Positions 16,078 through 25,315 are shown, numbered from the stretch's first letter. The stretch: 64,000 nucleotides of DNA from Halorubrum saccharovorum DSM 1137 (GCF_000337915.1 NZ_AOJE01000057.1:16719-80718); one strand, 5' to 3'. The notes: generated by a model not told the origin, from the letters alone. Numbers and translations: made by a program.

Positions 16078-17892
16078 CTAGCTTTCGTCGTCCTCGTCAG
16101 TGTCCTCTTCGGGGGTCTCAGTTTCTTCCTCGTCGGTATCCTCCTCCTCGTCATCATCCTCATCTTCGTCTTCCTCTTCGTCTTCTTCGTCCGCATCATC
16201 GTCACCCTCGCTTTCGTCTTCTTCGTCCGCATCATCGTCACCCTCGCTTTCGTCTTCTTCGTCCGCATCATCGTCACCCTCGCTTTCGTCTTCTTCGTCC
16301 TCTTCGCGTTCTTCCTCCTCGTCCTCGGCCTTGTCACCGTCGCCTTCGTGTTCTTCTTCGGTCAACACGAGTGCGCCGTCCTGGATCTCGTATTCCAGTT
16401 CGGCTTCGAACGCGCCTTTCACGATCTCGAGTTCGAGCTCCTCGGTCGAATTAGCGTCGATGGTGAACGTCACCGTCCCGTCAGCATTGGTCGTCCCGAG
16501 CACCTGGTCGTTCGCGTAGACCGTCGCATTCGCGACGCCCGAGCCGTTGTAGGCGACAGACACTGAGACGGTGTCGTCAGCCAGCGACGCGTCCACGTTC
16601 AGGTGTTGGAAGACCTCGTCATCTTCGTCGTCCTCCTCGAACCCGAATTCGAGCTCACCCTCGGCATCACCCTTCTGGGCCGTGAGTTCCGCCTCACCGC
16701 GCTCGGGCAACGTCACCGTCACCGTGCCGTTGGCGTCGGTCGTCCCGACGGCCTCCTCGTTCAGATAGACGGTGACGTTCTCGGCGGGTGCCCCGTTCGA
16801 GAGGACAGTGAGCGTCACGGTCGCGTTCGGACCGGGCGTCCCGTCGGAGACGAGCACCGCGAGTTCGCCGTCTTCCGCATCTTCGTCATTCTCTTCATCT
16901 TCTTCCTCACGTTCCTCTTCGTCCTCCTCATCCTCGTCCTCGGCGTCGTTGCGTTCAATCTCCTCTTCGAGCTTGTAGACCTCGCCCGAGGATCCGTCGA
17001 CGCTGACTTCAGCCTCGCCAGTCTGAGTGGCAGCACCCTGCAGGACGAACGCGAACTCGTAGGCGCCCTCGTCCTGCTTGATTTTTGCCTCGGTGAGCGT
17101 CCAGGTGCCGTTCTCCGGCGTCGAAAGCGCCGCCCGTGCCGTGTCGAGGGCGGTCGACTGGTTCACCGTGATGGTTGAATCGGCATCACGGGGGCGTTCG
17201 ATCTCGCGGGACTGCTCGCCGTCTTCGTTCTGAATCTCGATCGAGAGGCCGTCGGCGGTCTCGAGTTCGATCTCACCCTCGGCTTCGCCGGTGAACTGCT
17301 TCAGGAGGGCCGCGGCTCCAGTGCCGCTGACGCTACTCAGGTTTTCGACGGAGGCACGTAGCGCCGACTGGTTCATGCCAGCCGCCCGGAGTTCGAGCGC
17401 GGAGACGTTCTGAGCGCGCTTCTGGAGCTGTTCGTAGCTGTTGAGGAGATTCGTCGCCCGCGCGTTCTGCGTGGCGAGCCGCTGAGCGTACTTGGACTTG
17501 GTAATCTCTCCTTCTTCGTACGCCTCGGTGGCGTCTTCGTAGTCCTCGCGGATGTCCTCAGATCGGTCGCGCAACCCCTCCGCGCGGTCGGCGATGGCCT
17601 CGGCCTGTGCTTCTTCATCAGCGCCCTCAACCGATACCTCGAAGGCGGTGTTCTCGAAGTCGGTCTGGACTTCGTCGCTCGACGCGCTGATGACCGTCGA
17701 GAGTTGCTGTCCGACGCTGATGTTCACGCTCGAGTTGTTCTGGGTTTCATTCACCTGGGCAGTCGTAGCGGCCACTGCCGCGTTTTCATCGGTGGCTGTC
17801 GCCCCATCGAATGAGACCGCCGCGGCCGGGATCGTCATCCCGACGACGACGAACAGTGCGAGAAGTACGTATCCGAGTGACGTTGCTTTCAT
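16078..17892 (-). CDS. Exported acidic protein with two Ig-like domains and a D/E-rich repeat tail
   Basis: The 604-residue protein has a signal peptide (YVLLALFVVVGMTIPAAA) and a helical domain (about residues 60-200). A PepSY-like region follows (LDTARAALSTPENGTWTLTEAKI), then an acidic linker and two carboxypeptidase-regulatory or Ig-like domains (GAPAENVTVYLNEEAVGTTDANGTVTV and a similar copy). The tail of roughly 90 residues is almost all Asp and Glu, including a 12-residue unit repeated three times. It is probably a surface protein. It is divergent from the gene at 18118. Confidence 0.7.
   Translation of the reverse strand: MKATSLGYVLLALFVVVGMTIPAAAVSFDGATATDENAAVAATTAQVNETQNNSSVNISVGQQLSTVISASSDEVQTDFENTAFEVSVEGADEEAQAEAIADRAEGLRDRSEDIREDYEDATEAYEEGEITKSKYAQRLATQNARATNLLNSYEQLQKRAQNVSALELRAAGMNQSALRASVENLSSVSGTGAAALLKQFTGEAEGEIELETADGLSIEIQNEDGEQSREIERPRDADSTITVNQSTALDTARAALSTPENGTWTLTEAKIKQDEGAYEFAFVLQGAATQTGEAEVSVDGSSGEVYKLEEEIERNDAEDEDEEDEEEREEEDEENDEDAEDGELAVLVSDGTPGPNATVTLTVLSNGAPAENVTVYLNEEAVGTTDANGTVTVTLPERGEAELTAQKGDAEGELEFGFEEDDEDDEVFQHLNVDASLADDTVSVSVAYNGSGVANATVYANDQVLGTTNADGTVTFTIDANSTEELELEIVKGAFEAELEYEIQDGALVLTEEEHEGDGDKAEDEEEEREEDEEDESEGDDDADEEDESEGDDDADEEDESEGDDDADEEDEEEDEDEDDDEEEDTDEEETETPEEDTDEDDES
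16186..16293. repeat. Three tandem 36-bp units in the acidic tail gene
   Basis: Units at 16186-16221, 16222-16257 and 16258-16293 are identical or nearly so and encode DEEDESEGDDDA three times. The repeat is in frame, so copy number can change without breaking the protein. Confidence 0.85.
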
Positions 17893-18117
17893 CGTGAGCC
17901 ATTTGTATACGGGATACGGTCATAAACTGTCAAGATAGTCAGAGTCATTCGCGGACGTTTGCACTCATTTGCAACGGGAATGTCCGTTCAAATCGCCTTA
18001 CTTCGGAGTGATACAGGTCCTATCCGTAATCGAGCGCACCTCGGGCGGGTTGACCCGCAGACGCGTCCGATGAGCAAACAACTTATACGTATTTCGTCGG
18101 AATCTGGATGTAACTGA
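17893..18117. promoter_or_regulatory. Divergent promoter region between two exported-protein genes
   Basis: The 225-bp gap separates minus-strand 17892 from plus-strand 18118. An AT-rich ACTTATACGTATT at about 18081-18093 lies about 25-37 bp before the plus start, as expected for a haloarchaeal TATA box of a leaderless transcript. CGGAC and GTCCG form a loose dyad around 17952-17986. Confidence 0.4.
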
Positions 18118-19233
18118 ATGACTGATTTTCTGCGGAATCGTTCGATGACTGTCGGTTCGATGTGTGTCATCGGGCTCTTGCTCACTGCGCCCCTTCTGCC
18201 GATGGCGGCCGTGAGCGCTGCAGGACAGACGGCACAACCAGAAGCGGACAACACGGTCACCCGTATTCACGTCTCCCCGAACGGATCGGCGCAGTGGACG
18301 ATCCGGATTCGAACCCGACTGGACACCGACGACCGAGTCACCGAGTACGAAGCGTTCCAAGAGCGCTTCCGCGAGAACAAATCGCGCTATCTTGACTCCT
18401 TCCGCCAGCGGATGCAAGGTGTCGTGGCCAACGCAGCGAACGCAACCGGACGCGAGATGCGTGCCGTGAACTTCACCGCCTCGACGAGCATCCAGGAGGT
18501 CCCCCGCCGCTGGGGGATCGTCACCTACCAGTTTACCTGGACGGGCTTCGCCGCCCAACAGAATGACTCGCTCGCCGTCGGCGACGTCTTCCAGGGTGGC
18601 TTCTTCCTGGCGGCGAACGATACGCTCGAGATGGAGGCACCGACCGGGTACGAAATCAGTCGTGCGGAACCGACGCCTGCCAGCCGGGACGATGGGGTCG
18701 TGACGTGGGTCGGTCGCGAGGACTTCGCCAACCGCCACCCGCGCGTTGTGTTCGATACCACCACAGAGTCACAACAGCCCGATCAGCAGTCACCGTCGCC
18801 CGATAGGGCGACGTCGTCGCCGTTCGGTGATACGAGACCGGGAGTCGTCCTGGGTGGGGTACTCCTGGTGACCCTCGTCGGTATCGCTGCGTACGTCGGT
18901 TGGCGCCGCCGCGACGATTCGAGCGGCAGCGACCAACCAGAGTCGGTAAACGAAGCCGGGGATGCAGATGATCAGACGCAGGCACCGGCAGGTGAGGACG
19001 CACCGACGGATGACGTGGCGACAGGCGGGGCGGTCCTGACTGATCCCGAACGTGTCCAGGACCTGCTCGAAGCGAACGGTGGGCGCATGCGCCAGGCCGC
19101 CATCGCCGACGAATTTGATTGGTCGGCCTCGAAAACGTCACGCGTCATCGGGAACATGGTCGACGAGGGAACGATCGAGAAACTCCAGCTGGGCCGCGAG
19201 AATCTGATCGAATTCGACGACGCTGATGAGTGA
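18118..19233 (+). CDS. Membrane protein with ectodomain and intracellular winged helix
   Basis: The 371-residue protein has a signal sequence (about residues 12-38) and an extracellular domain related to that of 15205-15981. One transmembrane helix follows (VVLGGVLLVTLVGIAAYVGW, about residues 242-262), then an acidic linker and a C-terminal winged helix (MRQAAIADEFDWSASKTSRVIGNMVDEGTIEKL). The layout suggests a one-component transmembrane regulator that senses an outside signal. The domains resemble haloarchaeal DUF7345 and DUF7343, from memory. Confidence 0.72.
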   Translation: MTDFLRNRSMTVGSMCVIGLLLTAPLLPMAAVSAAGQTAQPEADNTVTRIHVSPNGSAQWTIRIRTRLDTDDRVTEYEAFQERFRENKSRYLDSFRQRMQGVVANAANATGREMRAVNFTASTSIQEVPRRWGIVTYQFTWTGFAAQQNDSLAVGDVFQGGFFLAANDTLEMEAPTGYEISRAEPTPASRDDGVVTWVGREDFANRHPRVVFDTTTESQQPDQQSPSPDRATSSPFGDTRPGVVLGGVLLVTLVGIAAYVGWRRRDDSSGSDQPESVNEAGDADDQTQAPAGEDAPTDDVATGGAVLTDPERVQDLLEANGGRMRQAAIADEFDWSASKTSRVIGNMVDEGTIEKLQLGRENLIEFDDADE

Positions 19234-19262
19234 CTCGGTCAGGAAGCCGTCCTCCGCAACCA

Positions 19263-19658
19263 CTAGGCCAAGTGCGATACTTCCGCAGGTTCCTCGACGT
19301 CGTCGAACTCGCCTCGCTCAACCGGCTCCCAATCGTCGTCAGGTTTTGGACTCCACCAGTCGACCTTGTAGGCGCCCGGTGCGCCGAAGATTTTCACGCG
19401 GGCCGACCCATCAGGCAGGTCGCGACGTAGCTTCTCGTCGACGTGGAGGTTCCAGGTCGTGGTAGAATCGAAGCAGGCGAGCACGGCCTCCTCGTAGCCG
19501 CGCGTCTCTCGGGATTCCTGGAGTTCGACCTGGGTGTTGCAGTTCTTGCAGAACACCCCCTCGAACGGGATGTGAGTGAAGACCTCCTGCCCGCAGACGG
19601 GACACCAGAGGAACTCGAACAGTGCCTCGCTGTGTCGGTCAAGTACTTCGAGACTCAT
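19263..19658 (-). CDS. Zinc-ribbon haloarchaeal plasmid protein
   Basis: The 131-residue protein starts MSLEVLDRHSEALFEF and has cysteine pairs in LWCPVCGQEVFTH and FCKNCNTQ, a probable zinc ribbon. The rest is mixed beta with KVDWWSPKPDDDWEP. Similar proteins are common on haloarchaeal plasmids, but the function is unknown. The start is supported by the dyad at 19680-19702 just upstream. Confidence 0.68.
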   Translation of the reverse strand: MSLEVLDRHSEALFEFLWCPVCGQEVFTHIPFEGVFCKNCNTQVELQESRETRGYEEAVLACFDSTTTWNLHVDEKLRRDLPDGSARVKIFGAPGAYKVDWWSPKPDDDWEPVERGEFDDVEEPAEVSHLA

Positions 19659-19679
19659 TGGTTGACTCACCCGGTCGTA

Positions 19680-19702
19680 CCGGGCCACCACCTCGTGCCC
19701 GG
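19680..19702 (-). promoter_or_regulatory. Leader dyad before the zinc-ribbon gene at 19658
   Basis: Coding strand: GTTTTTCGG, the arm CCGGGC, the loop ACGAGGTGGTG and the arm GCCCGG. The loop is a variant of the GGGTG motif. Confidence 0.5.
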
Positions 19703-19790
19703 CCGAAAAACAGCGGCCAGCGGGGATCCACTCGCTCACCGTTCGGCGCCGTGAACTGTCTCGAGATCGGTCCTCGAGACTTCCCGTGGA

Positions 19791-21068
19791 TTAGTCGGAC
19801 ACTCCCGCGACGCCATCGGTCTGATAGCCTCGAACGGCGTCGTGGGTCACGGTCGGGGCGTCCACAGCCCCCGATGCCTGCCGTCGCACCTTCCGAACAA
19901 CGGGAAGGCTGTTGAGAGCAGGCACAGTCCACTCTTGATACTCTTCGACACCTTTCACGGCGATATTTACGCTTGCACTCCGGTCGGCGTGGTCTTGATG
20001 CGAACAGGACTGGCACTTGAACCGCTTCTTGTGACGGTTCGATCGTTCCGTATGGCCGCACATCGGACAGCATTGACTCGTGTATTCGGGATTGATCCAA
20101 GCCGTCGGAATACCCGCGAATGCTGCCTTGTAGGACGTGTAGTGCTGAAGCGCGCGGAACGGGAGGCGGTGCAAGCGTCGGTTCATCCGCGTGCCGTAGT
20201 CGAGGCCGTCGCGCATCTCTTTGAGGTCTTCAAAGACGATGCACGGCTTCTCGAACTGACGGCTCCACTCGACGATATGACGACTCACTTTGTGGAGTCG
20301 GTCGCGGACAAACCGTTCCTCACGTCCTTCCAACGTGTCGTGGATGCTGTCCTTCCCTGAGTTCTGCACGCGCTTCCGCATCGTGAAATAGCGGTGGCGC
20401 TTGAACTTGATGTCCGGAAATTCGATAACGACTGTGTCCTCGACACTGCCCTTGGAGAGTGCAGTCAGCGCCACATTGTCCTCGTTGACATCCACGCCAA
20501 CGACTGTCCGTGAATTTTCCTTGTCTCGAACGGTCCCCTCGGAGCTAGTTACGTTGACGTGCAGCTCGGCGTTGCCGTTTCGGAACAGGGCTTCCGCCGT
20601 CCCAATCGTCCATGCATCGCTTTCGAGGGCGGTCTTGAGAATGTCGAGATGAGCGTCGTCACCATCGAGGACGCCCTTGACGTGCTTGTAGGGCTTCGCG
20701 CTGATCCGGAACGCCACGTCGCCGTCGTCGGTGAGTGACAGGTTGTACCCCTCCTCGTAGTTCGTTCGGAGCGGGTACGTTCCGTCTTTGGTGTGGCTGG
20801 GTTTGTTGTAGTCATCATACTCGTAGTAGTTCTCCATCGCACCGAGTGCTTTGGCGACGACGCGCTGTATCGTGTTTTTCACGAGGCTGGCGTCCTCGGC
20901 CACGCGGTCGGGAATAACGTTCCAATCCACACCTTCCTTGGCGAGTCGGATAGATTGGTTGTATACCGACCTCGCTTCGAGGGTGGCGTCGTACAGCAGG
21001 CTCTCATTATCGCTCTGGATGTCGAGCTGGAAGTCCAGCGTCTTGATGAGAGCCTGTGAATTAGTCAT
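19791..21068 (-). CDS. tnpB: TnpB RNA-guided nuclease of an IS1341/IS605-type element
   Basis: The 425-residue protein has RuvC-type catalytic residues in VGVDVNED, FEDLKEM and DHADRSASVNIA, with a zinc finger CPMCGHTE...FKCQSC. TnpB proteins are RNA-guided DNA nucleases that help maintain IS200/IS605 elements. No TnpA is adjacent, so the element would be non-autonomous. The start overlaps the stop of a small DUF2080-like gene (ATGA). Confidence 0.88.
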   Translation of the reverse strand: MTNSQALIKTLDFQLDIQSDNESLLYDATLEARSVYNQSIRLAKEGVDWNVIPDRVAEDASLVKNTIQRVVAKALGAMENYYEYDDYNKPSHTKDGTYPLRTNYEEGYNLSLTDDGDVAFRISAKPYKHVKGVLDGDDAHLDILKTALESDAWTIGTAEALFRNGNAELHVNVTSSEGTVRDKENSRTVVGVDVNEDNVALTALSKGSVEDTVVIEFPDIKFKRHRYFTMRKRVQNSGKDSIHDTLEGREERFVRDRLHKVSRHIVEWSRQFEKPCIVFEDLKEMRDGLDYGTRMNRRLHRLPFRALQHYTSYKAAFAGIPTAWINPEYTSQCCPMCGHTERSNRHKKRFKCQSCSHQDHADRSASVNIAVKGVEEYQEWTVPALNSLPVVRKVRRQASGAVDAPTVTHDAVRGYQTDGVAGVSD

Positions 21069-21220
21069 TCTTCGTCTTGTTCGGTTGGTTCTGAGGTACG
21101 GACGACTTTCACGTTAGCCCCACGCCAGCGTTTGGGGACGGTGACGTGGGCGCTGTTCCCGAACTCCTTGACTTGGCCGTCGAGAACTTCCTCGCCGTCG
21201 ATTTGAAACCGATTCGCCAT
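21065..21220 (-). CDS. DUF2080-like transposon-associated small protein
   Basis: The 51-residue ORF reads MANRFQIDGEEVLDGQVKEF, continuing with GNSAHVTVPKRWRG, the pattern of the DUF2080 putative transposon-encoded family with a SpoVT/AbrB-like flavour. It ends in an ATGA overlap with tnpB. An AT-rich promoter (GTGTATATCCTTTAGATATACTTAA) lies just upstream at 21225-21249. It may bind DNA or control the element. Confidence 0.72.
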   Translation of the reverse strand: MANRFQIDGEEVLDGQVKEFGNSAHVTVPKRWRGANVKVVRTSEPTEQDEE

Positions 21221-21350
21221 ATCTGTGTATATCCTTTAGATATACTTAATTTGATCGGTGGATACTCCTCCTATAGGTGAAGCGAACGAACCACGCACAC
21301 CTGTTCCTTAGCGGAACGTGCGGGCATCACTCTCGAATCTAAGCCCTGAG

Positions 21351-21719
21351 TCACGGCGTACTCCGCCCGTAGACGATGCGTGAGGGGGCTTCGTACCCAC
21401 AGTCGGGGCAGTCGTACCATCGCTGGATTTTCGCCCCGTCTGCTGCCTTCTCGCCGACGCGAACGTCGTTGTTCGGACACTCCGGGCAGCTGAGGTCCGG
21501 TGCGGGCCGCTCCCGGAGTTCGTCACGGAACGATGTCGTTTCCTTCGTCTCGAAGCCTCGCGACCAGACCGGGTAGCCGTCGACGAGGATCGCCGCGCGC
21601 CACTTGTATCGGTACGACGCTGGGGGCCGGTGTAGTATGGCTCGGGCACCGGTCTCGGTGTTCCGATACGCGAGTGTTGGTGTACGACTCTCCCGGGACC
21701 AATTGGTGATTCTGCTCAT
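21351..21719 (-). CDS. Zinc-ribbon plasmid protein, possibly truncated by the TnpB element
   Basis: The 122-residue protein has CPECPNND and CPDCGYE near its C terminus, which form a zinc ribbon. It lies 6 bp after the gene at 21726 in the same direction, so the two are probably co-transcribed. The last residues (YGRSTP) fall next to the start region of the TnpB element, so the original C terminus may have been replaced. Function unknown. Confidence 0.55.
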   Translation of the reverse strand: MSRITNWSRESRTPTLAYRNTETGARAILHRPPASYRYKWRAAILVDGYPVWSRGFETKETTSFRDELRERPAPDLSCPECPNNDVRVGEKAADGAKIQRWYDCPDCGYEAPSRIVYGRSTP

Positions 21720-21725
21720 CGTCGG

Positions 21726-22226
21726 TTAGAAGTGAACGTCTGCGGGGACGATCCAGAGCGTCTGGCTGTCCTCGTCTTCCTCGAGGACTCGGTCGAGCTG
21801 ATCCCGATGTCGAATCCCCTGTGCGTGCTGGTCGTACATCGGGATCGAGGGCCCTTCGTACGCGCCGACCTGGTGGAACGCGTGGCGGGCGAGGTCCTTG
21901 TCGCGCATGATCGCCTCGTCGCTGAGCTCGTCGAGCGCCTCCTTCACCCGGTCGAGATTCCGCTGAAACTCCTCTTTCGTGGCCTTCCAAGCCCGGTCGA
22001 GCAGTTCACCACCCTCCTCTGAGTTTATCGGTGCTGCCGTCGGCAGATCTCCCCAGCGAGCCTTCCCGGCGACCGTCGTATCCTCCTCGTCGAAAGTACA
22101 GTAGTAATCAAACACGGCGCAGCCGTGGGGATTCGCCCCGACGAGACGGTCGAAGACTGCTTTTCCTTCGATCAGGGCATCATGCCGTGTCGGTGCTTCG
22201 ACTAAGGCGTAGATGATCATATGCAT
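21726..22226 (-). CDS. Haloarchaeal plasmid protein of unknown function
   Basis: The 166-residue protein starts MHMIIYALVEAPTRHDAL. A strong GAGGTGA lies 6 nt before the first ATG. The sequence is mixed alpha and beta with no membrane segments, and I recognise no domain. The GGGTG-loop dyad at 22284-22306 is upstream, separated from the start by a GC-rich leader of about 60 nt. Confidence 0.6.
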   Translation of the reverse strand: MHMIIYALVEAPTRHDALIEGKAVFDRLVGANPHGCAVFDYYCTFDEEDTTVAGKARWGDLPTAAPINSEEGGELLDRAWKATKEEFQRNLDRVKEALDELSDEAIMRDKDLARHAFHQVGAYEGPSIPMYDQHAQGIRHRDQLDRVLEEDEDSQTLWIVPADVHF

Positions 22227-22283
22227 CTTCGTTCACCTCGGAGCGCCGACTCACCGGGCTCTGCTCCGCTCTGTCTGCTCGGT

Positions 22284-22306
22284 GCGCCGGCACCCATCGC
22301 CGGCGC
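22284..22306 (-). promoter_or_regulatory. GGGTG-loop dyad before the gene starting at 22226
   Basis: Coding strand: TTTATCGA followed by a perfect 8-bp stem GCGCCGGC / GCCGGCGC with loop GATGGGT. It is nearly identical to the site at 15028-15050, although the downstream genes are unrelated. Confidence 0.7.
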
Positions 22307-22334
22307 TCGATAAACCTGCTTCGGGAGATCGCGT

Positions 22335-22751
22335 TCAGGAGTCGGCCACACGCTCGGCGGTGATGGTCAGATCCCCGGACTCGTAGTCCGCTTCGAAGTC
22401 GACGGTGTACGCATCTGAATCGTAGGCGGCGTGGTAGGCGCGGTGACGCTCGAGGGATCTGGTCGCCTTGAAGTGGAAGAACGCGGCCGCGGTGTAGGGT
22501 TTGCTCTGGGTCTCGATCTGCGTCTCGACAGAGGCCGGGAGCGCGATTTGTGGTGTGTCCGTATCGATACTCGCAGCGAACGCCTTCGCTTCCTCGACGG
22601 TGGCCTGCGAATGTGCGGGCGTCTCGCCGGTCAGCACGTTCACCGGGGTTTCCGTCTCGTCGGTGAACAGGACGCCTTCGAAGGTGTGTGTCCCGAGGAT
22701 CGCCTCGGGATCCAACTCGCAGTCGTGGAACGGGTCGTCCTCTGAGGTCAT
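22335..22751 (-). CDS. Acidic haloarchaeal protein of unknown function
   Basis: The 138-residue protein starts MTSEDDPFHDCELDPEAI. It is very acidic, with a beta-rich C terminus (YTVDFEADYESGDLTITAE). No domain is recognised. It has its own leader dyad at 22771-22792. Confidence 0.6.
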   Translation of the reverse strand: MTSEDDPFHDCELDPEAILGTHTFEGVLFTDETETPVNVLTGETPAHSQATVEEAKAFAASIDTDTPQIALPASVETQIETQSKPYTAAAFFHFKATRSLERHRAYHAAYDSDAYTVDFEADYESGDLTITAERVADS

Positions 22752-22770
22752 CGAATCACGATCCTATGCC

Positions 22771-22792
22771 GGGGCTCACCCATTCCACCCCA
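22771..22792 (-). promoter_or_regulatory. Leader dyad with inverted stem polarity before the gene at 22751
   Basis: Coding strand: GTTTTTCGT, then a GGGG arm, the loop TGGAATGGGTGAG and a CCCC arm. Here the G-rich strand comes first, opposite to the other sites, while the ATGGGTG loop is kept. Confidence 0.55.
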
Positions 22793-22882
22793 CGAAAAAC
22801 AGCACCTGCATCGAATCAAGTCGGATACGGAAACTTCGATTCGGGGCGGTTTGAATCGGGAATGCTGTTCCTGCTATTCAAT

Positions 22883-25255
22883 TCACGCGTCGGAGAAGTG
22901 GTCGGGCTCAATCCGCGACAATCGCATCGCGTTGCCGGTGACGCCGAGGCTCATCCCCATGTCGCCGACGACGACTGCCAGCGCGACGCTTACGAGCCCT
23001 AGCGGGACGCCGAGCGCGAGTATCAACTTCGCACCAAGGCTTGCCCAGATGTTCTGCTGGATGACGCCGTTGGCCGTGTGCGACAGTTCGTACAGGTACG
23101 GGAGCTTCCCGATGTCGTCGCCCATCAGCGCGATGTCGGCGGTCTCGATTGCGGTGTCCGTTCCGGCGGCGCCCATCGCGATGCCGACCTCAGCGGTCGC
23201 CAGCGCGGGCGCGTCGTTGATGCCGTCGCCGACCATCGCCACGTCGCCGTACTCCGCCTGTAACGCCTCCACGGCATCGACCTTCTCGTCGGGCAATAGT
23301 TCTGCGCGATACTCGTCGACGCCGACCTGTTCGGCGATCGCACGGGCCGTCCCCTCGTTGTCGCCGGTCAGCATCACGACGTGCGCGACGCCGAGTTCGT
23401 GCAGCCGTGCGACCGCCCGTTCGGCGGCCGGCCGCACCTCGTCGGCGATGGCGATCGCACCCAGCAGTTCCGACTCCGTCCCGACGATGACGACCGTCTT
23501 GCCCTCCCGCTCCAGCGCGGAGAGTGCATTCTCGGCAAACGCCCCGTCGTCGGACTCTGACGACTCTTCCGCTACGACGCCGCCGTCCGTCTCGCGGCGT
23601 GCTCGAGCGAGGTCGAAGCCCAGCTCCTCGAAGAGCGCGGGCTTGCCCGCATAGTACGTCTTGCCGTCGATCTCGCCCCGGATGCCCTTCCCCGTGAGGC
23701 TCTCGAAACTCGTCGCATCGGGCAGATTACCCACGCCCGTCTCCTCAGCACGGGCGAGAATGGCCGCAGCGATGGGGTGCTCACTGCGACGCTCCAGTCC
23801 GGCGGCGCGACGGAGCAGATCGTCCTCCGTGGTGTCACCGACCGGGACGACATCGGTGACGGCGAGTTCGCCCTTCGTGAGCGTCCCGGTCTTGTCGACG
23901 GCGACGGCGTCGACTTCGCCCATCGCCTCGAGGTAGTTGCCGCCCTTGATCAGGACGCCGTTCTTCGCGGCGCTCGTAATTCCCGACACCACCGAGACGG
24001 GCGTCGAGATGACGAACGCACAGGGACAGGCGATCACCAGCAGGGTGAGCCCCCGGATGAACCACGTCTGCCAGTCGCTCGCGAAGGTGAACCCGTACCC
24101 GGCCAGGTCGACCGAGATGGGGTCGTCGATGACCAGCGGCGGGATTGCGGCGGTCAGGATTGCCAGCACGACGACGAGGGGTGTGTAGTAGCCGGAGAAG
24201 CGGTCGACGAACTGCTCAGACTCGGTCTTCTTCGCCTGTGCGCCCTGCACCATCTCGATGATCTGCGAGAGCGTCGAATCCGAGGCGGCCGAAGTGGCCT
24301 CGAACTCGAGGTATCCTTCCTCGTTGATGCTGCCCGCGTACACTTCGTCGCCGGCAGCCTTGTCGACGGGGACGCTCTCGCCCGTGATCGGCGACTGGTC
24401 GACTGCACTCTCGCCTTCGATGACCGTCCCGTCGAGCGGAATCTTGTCACCGGGGCGAACAACCACGGTCTCGCCCACCTCCACTTCGTCGGCGGGCACC
24501 GTGACTTCCTCACCATCGCGAAGGACGGTCGCCTCCTCTGGCGAAAGTTCCATCAACTCACGCAGGGAGTCTCGCGCCCTGTCCATCGCGTAGTCTTCGA
24601 GCAGTTCGGCGATACTGAACAAGACAGCCAGCGTCGCGGCCTCGACGAAATAGCCGATGCCGGTCGCTGCGATGATGGCCGTCCCCATTAGCAGGTCGAT
24701 GTCCAGACTCCGGTTCTTCGCGGAGTAGTACCCGCTACGGACGACCGGGATGCCACTGGCCGCGACGGCGCCGAGGAACAGGACATCTGCGATGTGGAGC
24801 GGGTACTCGAGGACACTTGCGATGGCGATATTCTGTCCTGCGAGGAGGAACTCGAAGAGGAGCCCGGCGGTGAGGAACGCCGCGCCGAGCCACGTCTTAT
24901 TCGCGCGAGGACTCGTCCAGACCTCCGATGGTGGTGCGATGTCGACGCCATCGGCCGCCTGGTTGTCCTCATCATCGCCCTCGGCGTCCGAGCCCCCGAC
25001 GACCTCGTAGCCGGCGCCTTCAATCGCCTTGATTACGTCGGCTTCGCTAGTCCGATCAGGGTCGTACGTGACGTTGGCCGTGCCGGTGGTCGGCTGGAGC
25101 GTGGCGTCAGTAATGCCGTCGACACGCTGGAGGCTCTTGTCCACCTTTTGGGCGCAAGAGGGACAGTCCATCTCGGGAACGGCGAGGCGGGCGGTCAGCT
25201 CACGTCGCTGCCCGCCGCCGCTCGTTCCTCCTGCTGCGTCCGGATTCTCTGTCAT
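22883..25255 (-). CDS. zntA: P1B-2-type Zn/Cd/Pb-transporting ATPase
   Basis: The protein is about 790 residues. It has an N-terminal HMA domain (EMDCPSCAQKV), the metal motif CPCAFVISTP typical of ZntA/CadA pumps, TGESVP, DKTGTLT, SEHPIAAAI and GDGINDAPAL. It exports Zn, Cd or Pb from the cytosol. The start MTENPDAAGG is preferred; the open frame to 25306 would begin with TTG inside a palindrome. It lies just downstream of a Bat-like regulator on the same strand, with a palindrome between them. Confidence 0.9.
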   Translation of the reverse strand: MTENPDAAGGTSGGGQRRELTARLAVPEMDCPSCAQKVDKSLQRVDGITDATLQPTTGTANVTYDPDRTSEADVIKAIEGAGYEVVGGSDAEGDDEDNQAADGVDIAPPSEVWTSPRANKTWLGAAFLTAGLLFEFLLAGQNIAIASVLEYPLHIADVLFLGAVAASGIPVVRSGYYSAKNRSLDIDLLMGTAIIAATGIGYFVEAATLAVLFSIAELLEDYAMDRARDSLRELMELSPEEATVLRDGEEVTVPADEVEVGETVVVRPGDKIPLDGTVIEGESAVDQSPITGESVPVDKAAGDEVYAGSINEEGYLEFEATSAASDSTLSQIIEMVQGAQAKKTESEQFVDRFSGYYTPLVVVLAILTAAIPPLVIDDPISVDLAGYGFTFASDWQTWFIRGLTLLVIACPCAFVISTPVSVVSGITSAAKNGVLIKGGNYLEAMGEVDAVAVDKTGTLTKGELAVTDVVPVGDTTEDDLLRRAAGLERRSEHPIAAAILARAEETGVGNLPDATSFESLTGKGIRGEIDGKTYYAGKPALFEELGFDLARARRETDGGVVAEESSESDDGAFAENALSALEREGKTVVIVGTESELLGAIAIADEVRPAAERAVARLHELGVAHVVMLTGDNEGTARAIAEQVGVDEYRAELLPDEKVDAVEALQAEYGDVAMVGDGINDAPALATAEVGIAMGAAGTDTAIETADIALMGDDIGKLPYLYELSHTANGVIQQNIWASLGAKLILALGVPLGLVSVALAVVVGDMGMSLGVTGNAMRLSRIEPDHFSDA

Positions 25256-25292
25256 CACGTCACGGTAGGAGCGGGAGTTCGATATGTCTTTA

Positions 25293-25306
25293 TTGGAATA
25301 TTCCAA
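25293..25306. promoter_or_regulatory. Perfect palindrome TTGGAATATTCCAA before the Zn/Cd ATPase
   Basis: The 14-bp palindrome lies 38 bp upstream of the ATPase start and 10 bp after the stop codon of the regulator at 25316. It overlaps a TATA-like TTTATTGG. It is a good operator candidate for metal-dependent control of the pump. Confidence 0.5.
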
Positions 25307-25315
25307 CTACGGCCT

